64,000 nucleotides of DNA from Flavobacteriaceae bacterium MAR_2010_72 (GTDB lineage: Bacteria > Bacteroidota > Bacteroidia > Flavobacteriales > Flavobacteriaceae), in the NCBI GenBank assembly GCA_003550275.1, contig QXCW01000002.1, positions 2,492,001 to 2,556,000 of the forward strand, in the 5' to 3' direction. Below the pieces are notes generated by a model. That model did not search any database. It was not told where the DNA came from and worked only from the letters and a program-made list of their open reading frames with translations. Both the position numbers and the translations under genes were made by a program. This document shows, one piece after another, positions 56,172 to 64,000 of the stretch; the first letter of the stretch is position 1; each line of letters begins with the position of its first letter.

Positions 56172-56855
56172 ATGTCCGAAACAATATTAGAATTAAAAAA
56201 CGCCTCCATCTTTCAAGGTGATAGTTTGGTGTTAAGCAAAGTCAATTTTGAAATGAAAAAAGGCGACTTTGTTTATCTTATAGGAAAAACGGGGAGCGGG
56301 AAAAGTAGTTTCATGAAAACCCTTTATGGTGATCTGGAATTAACTGAAGGCGATGGTCACGTGGTCGATTTCAATTTAAGAACACTTAAAGAGAATGACA
56401 TTCCATTTTTACGACGTAAGCTGGGCATTGTGTTTCAAGATTTTAAATTATTGCCAGACAGAACCGTTAACGGTAATTTAGAGTTTGTGTTAAAGGCCAC
56501 AGGCTGGAAAGATAAATCTGAAATTAGCGAGCGCATCGAAAAGGTTCTGGGAAAAGTAGGTATGAAAACCAAAGGTTTTAAATTTCCTCATGAACTTTCT
56601 GGAGGAGAGCAACAGCGTATTGCCATTGCAAGAGCGTTGTTGAATGAACCCGAATTGATCCTTGCGGATGAACCGACCGGAAATCTAGATCCACAGACCA
56701 GTGTTGAAGTCATGGAAGTTTTGCAAGAAATCAATAAAAACGGTAATACCATTTTAATGGCTACACATGATTATGCTTTATTGTTGAAATACCCAAGTAA
56801 AACCTTAAAGTGTGATGAAAATAAAGTGTTTGAAGTGGTACAACGTAAGGTTTAG
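56172..56855 (+). CDS. ftsE: Cell division ATP-binding protein FtsE
   Basis: ABC ATPase (227 residues) that with FtsX links septal ring assembly to peptidoglycan hydrolase control. Motifs are Walker A GKTGSGKSS (38-46), Q-loop IVFQDFKLL, signature LSGGEQQRIAIARALL, Walker B LILADEPTGN, and His in MATHDY. The phrase VFQDFKLLPDRTVNGNLEFVL is typical of FtsE. The symbol rests on similarity; no FtsX gene is adjacent here, and in Bacteroidota ftsX is often elsewhere. It overlaps the stop of the beta-helix gene by four bases. Confidence 0.9.
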   Translation: MSETILELKNASIFQGDSLVLSKVNFEMKKGDFVYLIGKTGSGKSSFMKTLYGDLELTEGDGHVVDFNLRTLKENDIPFLRRKLGIVFQDFKLLPDRTVNGNLEFVLKATGWKDKSEISERIEKVLGKVGMKTKGFKFPHELSGGEQQRIAIARALLNEPELILADEPTGNLDPQTSVEVMEVLQEINKNGNTILMATHDYALLLKYPSKTLKCDENKVFEVVQRKV

Positions 56856-58432
56856 AAGATCCAACTAAACAAACTCCTCAACATTCCCACTTTTTTTGGT
56901 TGTGAAATCTCCAGAATGAACACCCCAAAATTATCCAAGGTCTTGTTTTTATTACCTTTATTCAATTTCATTGGGAAGCTTATTTTAGCATCCTTGCCAA
57001 GAATTCCGGATTTTAAAATTTTAGAATAATCTTCAACGTCTCTAATGGTAAATTGCAGGCCTTTAGAAAGTCCGTAACTTGAAAAATCTACGGTTACATC
57101 GTCTTCAGTTTTGCTAAAAAGAACTACGCGATATTTGTTTTCATCATATTCATATGTCGTAATGTCCAAGACATTATTCAAATTGAATTCTGAAATAGGC
57201 TTCCAAGAACTTTTAGCATCCATACTGTATTTTTTCTGCCATTCTTCTACAGTAAAATCTTCTTTGGATTGAATTCTAATGGTTTTATTCTTTCTTGTAT
57301 AATAACTGTTGCCAGACAAATTCCATGTTTTTGAATTAAAATTCTGATAAAAAGTAGGGTAAAACCTTATAAATCCACTATAAACCGTATTGTATTTAAA
57401 CTCAAGGGATTTAGCATGCAAAATGCGAATACCATCATTTCTTCCGAGGATAATATTGTTAGTTACAGAAACGTTTTCAACAGGCGCATTTTTATTAAAA
57501 CCCAAGGTTAAAGACGGTAATTCGCCATCAATCTCATTCTTGGCATAGTTGGTATTATGGTAAAATATGTTATTTGAGACCGTGATATTCTTGGCAATGT
57601 TAACTGCATTGTTATCATTAGTAGCAATTATTAAATTGTCTTTAGGTGTTCCGGTCACCAAAGCACTATTGAAAATGACATTATTCTCCAGAATGATATT
57701 TTTCACATAAGCTTCATTTGCTTTTCGATTATCTGACCACACCTCAATGCCTTTGTAATAATTATTGAAGATGATATTATTTTTGATCAAACGGAATTTA
57801 TCAGATGAATTTTGCACATATATCCCGACACCGCTTCCGCGTTTGGTAGAATAATAGCCATTGTTATAAATCATACAGCCATTAATTTCAGTGTCGGCAG
57901 TTCGTTTCCAAGATCCAAAACCTGAACCCGGGTTGTTATGAATTATAAGGTTAATAAACTTACATCCTGCTCCGTTTGAGTGGTTAACACCATCAACATT
58001 TTGAAAATTTGCATCGGTTTGCTTCCTTGAAAACTCACCCAAAAAAGTGATCTGTAAATTTTTGAACATGACCTGTTGACCTCGAACTTCCAGAACAGAT
58101 TTTCTATCAGATTTAACATTGCCGTTCAAAATTACCTTATCATTTTTAAATGGCGCCACGGTTATCAACTTATCGGCAATTGTACTTTGTAACGTGCTTA
58201 TATACCTACCATCGTAAACGCCTTCATGAATCCAAATAATATCGCCCCCGTTTACAGTTTTTGGAGTTTGGTTTAATGCAGTTTGTAAATCCCAAGGATT
58301 TTGCGAAGTTCCGTTACCGGTTGTTGTTCCAGGTGTAGACTTATGGTTATTTGGAAACACATGGAATTGGGATTGTGCAAAGCTTAAACTGCAACTTAAT
58401 AAAGCACTAAAAATGAAAAGTAAATGTTTCAT
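56852..58432 (-). CDS. Right-handed parallel beta-helix protein
   Basis: A 526-residue exported protein. Signal peptide MKHLLFIFSALLSCSLSFAQ, then SQFHVFPNN. Residues about 40-370 are parallel beta-helix coils (NNIIFNNYYKGIEVWSDN, NNVIFNSALV, TVSNNIFYHN, VTNNIILGRNDGIRILHA). The start motif GTSQNPWDLQTALN with GGDIIWIHEGVYDGRY is found in the pectate lyase/DUF1565-type family, whose members bind or cut polysaccharides. A lytic Lys-Arg pair cannot be assigned with certainty, so the activity is open. A C-terminal beta domain (about 420-526) ends in a hydrophobic-basic segment. Leads the glycan gene region. Confidence 0.86.
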   Translation of the reverse strand: MKHLLFIFSALLSCSLSFAQSQFHVFPNNHKSTPGTTTGNGTSQNPWDLQTALNQTPKTVNGGDIIWIHEGVYDGRYISTLQSTIADKLITVAPFKNDKVILNGNVKSDRKSVLEVRGQQVMFKNLQITFLGEFSRKQTDANFQNVDGVNHSNGAGCKFINLIIHNNPGSGFGSWKRTADTEINGCMIYNNGYYSTKRGSGVGIYVQNSSDKFRLIKNNIIFNNYYKGIEVWSDNRKANEAYVKNIILENNVIFNSALVTGTPKDNLIIATNDNNAVNIAKNITVSNNIFYHNTNYAKNEIDGELPSLTLGFNKNAPVENVSVTNNIILGRNDGIRILHAKSLEFKYNTVYSGFIRFYPTFYQNFNSKTWNLSGNSYYTRKNKTIRIQSKEDFTVEEWQKKYSMDAKSSWKPISEFNLNNVLDITTYEYDENKYRVVLFSKTEDDVTVDFSSYGLSKGLQFTIRDVEDYSKILKSGILGKDAKISFPMKLNKGNKNKTLDNFGVFILEISQPKKVGMLRSLFSWIF

Positions 58433-58467
58433 AAAGCCTATAGAACAATTACTATACCAATCATTAA

Positions 58468-59295
58468 CTATAAGTTTTTCTTAGTGTACCCATGGGGATT
58501 CTTTCTAATTCCTTTTTTAAAAACCTTTCGAATTAACATTCTTAAACTGGAATCAAAGTCCAAAATGAAATTGGTAAACCTATCTTCTGGTCTACCTCGA
58601 AATTTTGTGATGTGAAATTTATCAGTTTCTTTTAAAGGCAAATCACTAAAATAATAATTCGATATGCAACATCTGTTATTTTCTATCAAAACTTCATTAA
58701 CCGAATGCCATGAACTGGAATGAGTTGCCATAACTACAAGTCTATTGAATTTACTTTCAATAATAATAGGTTCTTTTTTGGGACCATTTGGCCATAGTTC
58801 TAAATGTCCGCCATTTTTAGTACTCCATTCTGGCGTTACATAATATAATAGATTTAATACTCGCCAGCGTTCTCGTTCAGCATCATGTGAATTATCTAAA
58901 TGTGGATGTAAGAAATTTTTCTTTTTCATTAATGAAAGCCCTCCAGCATAAAGTGTTTCATCAGCATATAGAGAATCGATATTGCAAATCTCACCTATAA
59001 GTTTTATTATCTTTTCATCCTGAAATGCATATAGAATATTTTCTAGTAGCTCATGATGTTTATCCATTTGCGCTGAAACATATTTATACTCACGTAAGCT
59101 TTTCAGACATTTCATTTGGGATGCCTTAGGAAAAACTTCAAAACACTGTTTTGCTAATTCAGCTGGCAACAAATCATCAATAAAAAAATATCCGATATCA
59201 AATTTAGATGTATCGTATTGTGAGCTTAAGTGCTCCATATTTTCTTTAAGTCTTTCAAAAATTAACTTTGAGATTTCTACTCTAGTTTTACTCAT
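58468..59295 (-). CDS. 2OG-Fe(II) oxygenase superfamily protein
   Basis: A 275-residue cytoplasmic dioxygenase of the prolyl 4-hydroxylase-like fold. Iron ligands are His132 and Asp134 (HPHLDNS), and His197 (SSSWHSVNEV), with Arg208 (NNRCC) to bind 2-oxoglutarate. The N-terminal region is helical and family-specific, and the C-terminal is basic (RKVFKKGIRKNPHGYTKKNL). It lies between a beta-helix protein gene and a glycosyltransferase gene, two bases from the latter, so it probably acts in surface glycan or glycopeptide synthesis; homologues occur in capsule and O-antigen clusters. Substrate unknown. Confidence 0.87.
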   Translation of the reverse strand: MSKTRVEISKLIFERLKENMEHLSSQYDTSKFDIGYFFIDDLLPAELAKQCFEVFPKASQMKCLKSLREYKYVSAQMDKHHELLENILYAFQDEKIIKLIGEICNIDSLYADETLYAGGLSLMKKKNFLHPHLDNSHDAERERWRVLNLLYYVTPEWSTKNGGHLELWPNGPKKEPIIIESKFNRLVVMATHSSSWHSVNEVLIENNRCCISNYYFSDLPLKETDKFHITKFRGRPEDRFTNFILDFDSSLRMLIRKVFKKGIRKNPHGYTKKNL

Positions 59296-59297
59296 AA

Positions 59298-60425
59298 TTA
59301 ATAATTAATCTTATAATTTTTGGATATAATGTCAATTAATTGTTCTGCCAGAACTTCTGGACTGAACTGCTTTAATGTTTGGTTTCTATTATCAGAGCCT
59401 TTGTATGGTAGTTCAAAAACCTTTTGTATAACCTCCATGTATTCTTCTTTGGTATTGGCCACTTCACACAGCGATAATATTTGATTATCGTCAATAATAT
59501 TATCGTTAACTATGCAATGTCTTCCATTAAATAATGCATAAAACACTTTAATCTTGGTTCCAGTAGCCTGATTAGAATGCAATACATTAACATGTGCTTC
59601 CCGTATGAGCGTTATCAACTCTTCCGTATTATCAGTACAGACAGAACTTATATTTTTAAAGGGTTTTACCATCCTTTTAAGGCTACCTGGGATTTTTGAT
59701 CCTGCAATCCTTAAAGGAAACTCTAACGATGAAAATACAGAAATCAAAAATTTAACCGATTCTTGATTGTCAGAAATTGACAAATCTCCGTGATAAAGTG
59801 CATATTTACCACTCCCTTCTTTAGTTGAAATTGTAGTATTCGCATGAAAAACTGGTAAATAATAAGCTTTTGTGTTATAGTTTTTAATGAAATAATCGTT
59901 TTCCTTTTTAGATAGAGAAAAAATCACGTCCACTTTATTTATCAAACGTTCATAATACCTAAACTTATACCCTTCAATTTTATAAACTAACTTTTTTAAT
60001 ATGTTTTGCTCACTTTTAGCAAGACCAAAATAATAGGAATGTTCTAAATTATGTGCTCTTAAAAAAATTGGAGCACGAAAATTATGGCGTTTTAAAACCT
60101 GTGTGCTCTGAAGCCCTTCAAACAAAATAGGGGCTTTTATATTTGACAGATTTTCATAAATTTCATTAGATGTTCTTGATTTTACTCTGTAAGGTATAAT
60201 TGAACATATTTGAAGTAGTGATTTATTTCTTTTATAAACATAGATTTTTTTACAGAAATTATGCAATTCTTTTATGTCATCTCGATGATCAAAAAACAAA
60301 TGAAGATATATGTCAACGCCCAATTTACTCAAGTATTTAACCTTGTAATAAACATCTATAGCGCCACCAAAATTAGGCGGGTTTGGATTGTCGAAAGTAA
60401 CAATGTGAAGTTTTTTCAATTTCAT
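59298..60425 (-). CDS. Glycosyltransferase, GT-B fold (group 1-like)
   Basis: A 375-residue cytoplasmic glycosyltransferase. The ATG at 60425 is preferred over the TTG one codon upstream. Features are the N-terminal Rossmann start KKLHIVTFDNPNPPNFGGAID, the central connecting helix FLRAHNLEHSYYF, then the C-terminal donor-binding domain (KYALYHGDLSISDNQESVKFL, PLRIAGSKIPG) and VLHSNQATGTKIKVFYALFNGRH, which stands in place of the EX7E motif with the canonical first Glu missing. It is therefore a divergent GT4/GT1-like enzyme. It starts a pair with the 2OG oxygenase (two bases apart). Confidence 0.84.
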   Translation of the reverse strand: MKLKKLHIVTFDNPNPPNFGGAIDVYYKVKYLSKLGVDIYLHLFFDHRDDIKELHNFCKKIYVYKRNKSLLQICSIIPYRVKSRTSNEIYENLSNIKAPILFEGLQSTQVLKRHNFRAPIFLRAHNLEHSYYFGLAKSEQNILKKLVYKIEGYKFRYYERLINKVDVIFSLSKKENDYFIKNYNTKAYYLPVFHANTTISTKEGSGKYALYHGDLSISDNQESVKFLISVFSSLEFPLRIAGSKIPGSLKRMVKPFKNISSVCTDNTEELITLIREAHVNVLHSNQATGTKIKVFYALFNGRHCIVNDNIIDDNQILSLCEVANTKEEYMEVIQKVFELPYKGSDNRNQTLKQFSPEVLAEQLIDIISKNYKINY

Positions 60426-60522
60426 CAAAACAAAGTTAATCTAATTTACTAAAGTCAAAATTTATTAGCACTATAAAACATTATGGTTTGGTTTGCTTAT
60501 TTTTACTATATAAAACAAAAAA

Positions 60523-61473
60523 ATGCCTTTCTTTTCGGTAGTAATTACTCTATATAATAAAGAAAATCATATTTACAATACCCTAAACAGCGTATTGAGA
60601 CAATCCTTTAAAGATTTTGAAGTGATAATCATAAATGATGGTTCTACTGATGATAGCCCTAATATTGTTCGTGCTATCAGTGATAATAGAATACAACTAA
60701 TTGACAAGAAAAATGAAGGAGTTTCTGTAGCCAGAAACCTTGGAATTAAAGTTTCGAAAAGTAATTATACCGCCTTTCTGGACGCCGATGACATTTGGAT
60801 GCCTGACCACTTAAAAAACCTCAAAGAGTTAATCGAACATTTTCCAAATTGTGGGCTATATTGTACAGCTTATGAAACTTTTTTTTATAACAAAAAAGTG
60901 GTTAAAGGAGTTTATTCTGGAATAAACCATGATTTTTTTGGTGTTGTCCCAAATTATTTTGAAAACTCTTTAGTTGATGGTATTGCTTTAACTTCAGCTG
61001 TGGGAATTCCAAAACAAATTTTTGATAGGCATGGTTATTTTAATGTTGATTTAAGATCAGGTCAGGACACCGAATTGTGGACGAAAATTGCTTTAAAAGA
61101 ATCTGTTGCATTTACGTCAAAAGTAACCATGAGAAGGGTTATTGGAGACTCTGACTATCATTTATCAAAATCTGACAAAAGGACTGATAAGATAGCCTTA
61201 TTGGAACACTTTAAAATATATGAGAAAAATAATCCAAGCTTGAAACGTTATATGGATAACAATAGGTATTCTATCGCTTTGGACCAAAAAATGGTTGGTG
61301 ATATTGACAATTTTAAAAGGATTAGGCAAGGTATAAATTCAACCAATCTCAATAAAAAGCAAAGAATTCTTTTGAAATTACCAGGTTCTACACTTAACTT
61401 TTTGAAGAAAATTCAGGTGTTTTTAATTAAAAAAAACATGTATCTATCTGCTTTTAGAAAAGGTGTCAATTAA
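60523..61473 (+). CDS. Glycosyltransferase family 2
   Basis: A 316-residue GT-A fold glycosyltransferase. Motifs are VVITLYNKENHIYNTLNSVL at residues 6-25, VIIINDGSTDDSP (nucleotide-sugar binding), EGVSVARNLGIK and DADDIW (DxD-type metal site). A C-terminal region of about 100 residues, helical and basic, ends KKNMYLSAFRKGVN; there is no membrane helix. It most likely adds a sugar to a lipid-linked glycan. Its end overlaps the phosphoethanolamine transferase gene (on the other strand) by 8 bases. Confidence 0.9.
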   Translation: MPFFSVVITLYNKENHIYNTLNSVLRQSFKDFEVIIINDGSTDDSPNIVRAISDNRIQLIDKKNEGVSVARNLGIKVSKSNYTAFLDADDIWMPDHLKNLKELIEHFPNCGLYCTAYETFFYNKKVVKGVYSGINHDFFGVVPNYFENSLVDGIALTSAVGIPKQIFDRHGYFNVDLRSGQDTELWTKIALKESVAFTSKVTMRRVIGDSDYHLSKSDKRTDKIALLEHFKIYEKNNPSLKRYMDNNRYSIALDQKMVGDIDNFKRIRQGINSTNLNKKQRILLKLPGSTLNFLKKIQVFLIKKNMYLSAFRKGVN

Positions 61474-63082
61474 AATAAGCATCATAATCTATTGTGTCTT
61501 TAATAATTCGCTTGCGTTCTTTAAAAGCTACATTGAAAATACTTCTTGTTGAGTCGGTCTCATTTGAGCTAATATTGGATAAATCGGCTATAGCATGGAA
61601 AAGATCATCGGTCATATATTTTGAGTTTACTCTAAAATCAAGTGAGGTCTTAAGGCAATATTTATTTGACAACCAAACAAACATTGGCACCTCATACATG
61701 TTTCTTGTAATTTGCTCATCGATAGTATGCCCAGAAAAATTAATATCGTCGTACACTTCTTGCCCATGATCAGAAAAATATAGGACATAGCTCGAAAAAC
61801 TTGGTATGACTTTGACTTTCTCTATAATTTGCCTCAAAATTTTATCTTGATAGCGCACCGCATTATCGTAGTCATTAATTGTATTATAGGCAATTTCAGT
61901 TTTAAATTGAGTTTTAGGTTTATCCTTAAAATACTCATCTTTTTTTGGAAAACGGTTGCGATAATTGAGATGTGTTCCTAAAATATGTAAAAAAACCACT
62001 TTTTTATTTCCTTCTTCATGCAAAACATCATCCATGGTTGATAAAACTAAATTATCGTATGGCGTTGACTCTTTAGCGTGATTTGCATTCAAAAAAAAGG
62101 ATTTATGAGCGCCCATTCCTATTTTAGTAATTTGAGTATCCATCATTCCAATAGGCTTTTGATTTGAAATCCAATAGGTTTTAAAATTAGCCTGATTAAA
62201 TAATTGCACAATAGATCCTTTATATTTTCCTTCAGGGTATTCATAATTTCCTAATGTAAGTGCTTTTGGCAATGCTCCAAGGGTATAAGTATGTGAGCTA
62301 ATGACTTGATTAAAAACATACAATTCATTTTTAATCTCATTTAGTTGTGGAGTAGTCTCTCGATAATAATTATGATTCAAACTAAAATGTTTTCTGTTAG
62401 TTGATTCTCCAATAACTATAACATATAATTCATTTTTATTTAAAGTATCATTGTGCTTAACATTCTTGAAATCACTGTACTTGTTATTACTTCCATATGA
62501 TTCGAATTTTTTCATCTCCTGAATATAAGTTATTGGAGTTTTTAAAATCAAATAGGGTACATTAAAGACTATTAACTGTGTATATTTTAAAAACAGAAGA
62601 CCTAAAATAATTGTGTCAACCTTGAGAGATTTATCTTTCGCAGCATCTAGGTTGAATCTTGGTTTATTTACAATCTTCAAAATACCAACAAAAATCATGG
62701 TCAAAAGAAAAATTGTTAAAAGTTTTGTTTTTAAATCAAAATGAAGACTCAAAAATTCCCTGATTTCCACTTCATTTGATTCTAAAACTACAAAAATGGA
62801 AGAAGCACTTAAAGTACTATTAAATTTCAAAAAATAAAAAGTTTCAAATAATAAGCATATATTAAAAATCAGTGCTCCAAAAATTAACAATACTTTTCTA
62901 GTCGATTTATTAGAAACCATAGAAACTAATAAAACCAATATAAGAGCAAACAAAATATTTTCAATGAAGTTGCAAACTCTTGCTATTGCTACAATTTTAA
63001 AAATGATTTCGGATAAAAATGCCAAAAGAATTGGCAATCCAAATATTAAAAATAAATACTTAATGGTTTTAAAGTTAAGCAT
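61466..63082 (-). CDS. EptA-type phosphoethanolamine transferase
   Basis: A 538-residue inner-membrane enzyme of the sulfatase-fold phosphoethanolamine transferases that decorate lipid A or LPS core. Residues 1-180 hold five transmembrane helices. The periplasmic catalytic domain has the nucleophile segment IGESTNRKHFSLNHNYYRETTP cut here to IGESTNRKHFSLNH, with Thr228, the HILGTHLNYRNRFP motif, and SDHGQEV near the C-terminal zinc site. The 20-residue segment RETTPQLNEIKNELYVFNQV matches the family pattern that follows. Acceptor (lipid A versus core sugar) cannot be read from the sequence; such enzymes may give resistance to cationic peptides. The gene start overlaps the next GT2 by 8 bases. 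Confidence 0.9.
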   Translation of the reverse strand: MLNFKTIKYLFLIFGLPILLAFLSEIIFKIVAIARVCNFIENILFALILVLLVSMVSNKSTRKVLLIFGALIFNICLLFETFYFLKFNSTLSASSIFVVLESNEVEIREFLSLHFDLKTKLLTIFLLTMIFVGILKIVNKPRFNLDAAKDKSLKVDTIILGLLFLKYTQLIVFNVPYLILKTPITYIQEMKKFESYGSNNKYSDFKNVKHNDTLNKNELYVIVIGESTNRKHFSLNHNYYRETTPQLNEIKNELYVFNQVISSHTYTLGALPKALTLGNYEYPEGKYKGSIVQLFNQANFKTYWISNQKPIGMMDTQITKIGMGAHKSFFLNANHAKESTPYDNLVLSTMDDVLHEEGNKKVVFLHILGTHLNYRNRFPKKDEYFKDKPKTQFKTEIAYNTINDYDNAVRYQDKILRQIIEKVKVIPSFSSYVLYFSDHGQEVYDDINFSGHTIDEQITRNMYEVPMFVWLSNKYCLKTSLDFRVNSKYMTDDLFHAIADLSNISSNETDSTRSIFNVAFKERKRIIKDTIDYDAYFN

Positions 63083-63908
63083 ACGCTATTTTTTTATACC
63101 TAGACATTCCCTGAAGTCCCTTTTTATAAACTTTAATGCCATCTAATATTGAGATTAAACCTTTTCTCATTAAAAACAGAACAAACTTCAAAAATATAAA
63201 CGGAGCTAATTTTCGGTAATCAATATAATATAAAACAGCCGCTGTTCTAATAAAATCATCACTTGCCATGTTACTCGTTGACCTTTCAAAAGAATGCTTG
63301 ACAATCGCTTGGTTTTTAAAATAAACCTTAAGCTTATGTTTTAAAACATCCTTTAAAAACAGATACTCCTCCCCAGAAGGAAAATGACTCCCCAAACCAA
63401 ATAACAGATTAAACTTTATTTTGTTAGACACAATTAATTTTCTTTTAAAAGCAATCTCAATTGAGGATACGCTTTTAATATCTTTCCTGCCAAATAATGG
63501 TTTGGATTGTAGTGGATAGTGTTTATAAGGTTCACCCGAATAAGTTTCTATTTCAAAACAAATAACTGAAGCTTCAGTAAATTCTGTAAAGGCTTTTCTA
63601 ATAGAATCTTCAAAATTTGGAATATATTGAACGTCATCGTCAGCAATTAAACAAATATCCCCTATAGCATTTTCAATAGCCATATTTCTACTTAAGGAAA
63701 GTCCGTTAGAATAGGTGTTAATTACTCTAATATTGAATTGATCTGATATTAATTCTTGTCCTTTTAAGGTTTGATTGATAATGAGAATATTGAAATCACC
63801 GAAAGATTTATGGGGAAACATAGAATGTAAAAACGACATATTAGTTCTTCTCATTGTTGAAATGAGAATCTCAAACGGTACTTTTTTATTAAAATTTTCC
63901 TTCGTCAT
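63075..63908 (-). CDS. Glycosyltransferase family 2 (truncated GT-A domain type)
   Basis: A 277-residue GT-A glycosyltransferase. Visible motifs are FEILISTMRRTNMSF (first strand), ILIINQTLKGQEL, SNGLSLSRNMAIENAIGDI and ADDDVQYIPNF (DxD). Further on comes FPSGEEYLFLKDVLKHKL, the acceptor-side ExE-like site (positions about 185-200) of GT2 proteins. The C-terminal helices are hydrophobic (FIFLKFVLFLMRKGLI) and may lie on the membrane. The 8-base overlap with the transferase gene shows the two are coupled. It completes the visible glycan cluster. Confidence 0.88.
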   Translation of the reverse strand: MTKENFNKKVPFEILISTMRRTNMSFLHSMFPHKSFGDFNILIINQTLKGQELISDQFNIRVINTYSNGLSLSRNMAIENAIGDICLIADDDVQYIPNFEDSIRKAFTEFTEASVICFEIETYSGEPYKHYPLQSKPLFGRKDIKSVSSIEIAFKRKLIVSNKIKFNLLFGLGSHFPSGEEYLFLKDVLKHKLKVYFKNQAIVKHSFERSTSNMASDDFIRTAAVLYYIDYRKLAPFIFLKFVLFLMRKGLISILDGIKVYKKGLQGMSRYKKIAYA

Positions 63909-63918
63909 TCTTAAATCA

Positions 63919-64000
63919 TTACAGCGCTCTTGGTTTACCGAAAAAATAATGTCGCAATAGAAAAAGCACTACGGCAAAATAGATTAAATATCTAACAAAA
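63919..64000 (-). CDS. C-terminal end of a membrane protein (partial, cut by window edge)
   Basis: A frame open from the window edge to a TAA at 63921-63919 encodes FVRYLIYFAVVLFLLRHYFF, then GKPRAL. This is a hydrophobic segment with basic ends, as expected of the last transmembrane helix of a polysaccharide polymerase/ligase or flippase. It sits 11 bases upstream of the GT2 start on the same strand. Only 26 codons are visible, so the call is tentative. Confidence 0.42.
   Translation of the reverse strand, partial: FVRYLIYFAVVLFLLRHYFFGKPRAL

Overview
This 64 kb window is a low-GC chromosomal segment of a marine-type member of the Flavobacteriaceae (Bacteroidota). The evidence is: several TTG-N18/19-TAnnTTTG promoters, almost no Shine-Dalgarno sites, a giant type IX secretion (T9SS) substrate with a gliding-motility C-terminal domain next to a PorP/SprF-type barrel, and many families typical of the group (DUF2851, DUF3467, AGCS symporter, plug-less TonB-receptor-like barrel). 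No insertion sequence, prophage, CRISPR array or rRNA gene was seen; this is mostly stable core genome with a few accessory spots.

Layout. 1-900: 3' end of a class A penicillin-binding protein, a tRNA-Thr and a small conserved protein. 901-2803: overlapping idi-queD-manA operon on the minus strand. 2855-13897: PorP/SprF-like protein and a 3363-residue repeat adhesin, expressed in the order adhesin then PorP. 14297-16260: prfC (RF3) and a small 4Fe-4S protein on the plus strand. 16310-16898: a DUF3467 gene whose 3' end is followed by three tandem 93/94-bp copies of itself plus a hairpin. 16988-30251: the information-processing block, transcribed right to left: tRNA-Thr(UGU), tRNA-Tyr, tRNA-Gly, tRNA-Thr(GGU), tuf, tRNA-Trp, secE, nusG, rplK, rplA, rplJ, rplL, rpoB, rpoC. 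30352-31910: hpf, xerC and rpsU; rpsU carries an exceptional extended Shine-Dalgarno sequence.

32005-37217 is a probable four-gene operon (AGCS symporter, helix-hairpin-helix protein, acyl-CoA dehydrogenase, DUF5686-like envelope protein). 37309-37796 is the wreck of a potassium channel gene. 38105-45398 holds a lipid-anchored subtilase, DUF2851, DinB, a cysteine synthase-like enzyme, a LolC/E-type permease, a DUF1343 (NamZ-like) gene with a nonsense codon in its lipoprotein signal, and a small exported protein. 45566-48678 is a tight four-gene run (YkgJ cysteine cluster, exported unknown, sterol desaturase, glycerophosphodiesterase). 48738-56855 holds a methyltransferase, an amidohydrolase, a plug-less outer-membrane barrel with a 1008-residue TPR partner, and FtsE. 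56852-64000 is a cell-surface glycan region: beta-helix protein, 2OG-Fe(II) oxygenase, GT4/GT1-like and two GT2 glycosyltransferases, an EptA-type phosphoethanolamine transferase, and the last codons of a membrane protein cut by the window edge.

Most notable signals: the rpsU extended Shine-Dalgarno in a genome that does not otherwise use such sites; nested higher-order DNA repeats inside the adhesin; tandem duplication of the DUF3467 gene end; two palindromes in the adhesin/prfC intergenic space; a promoter whose start site lies on an intrinsic terminator; and two decayed genes (channel, NamZ). I did not find a clear multi-gene system that is wholly new; the best candidates for new biology are regulatory or repeat-based.
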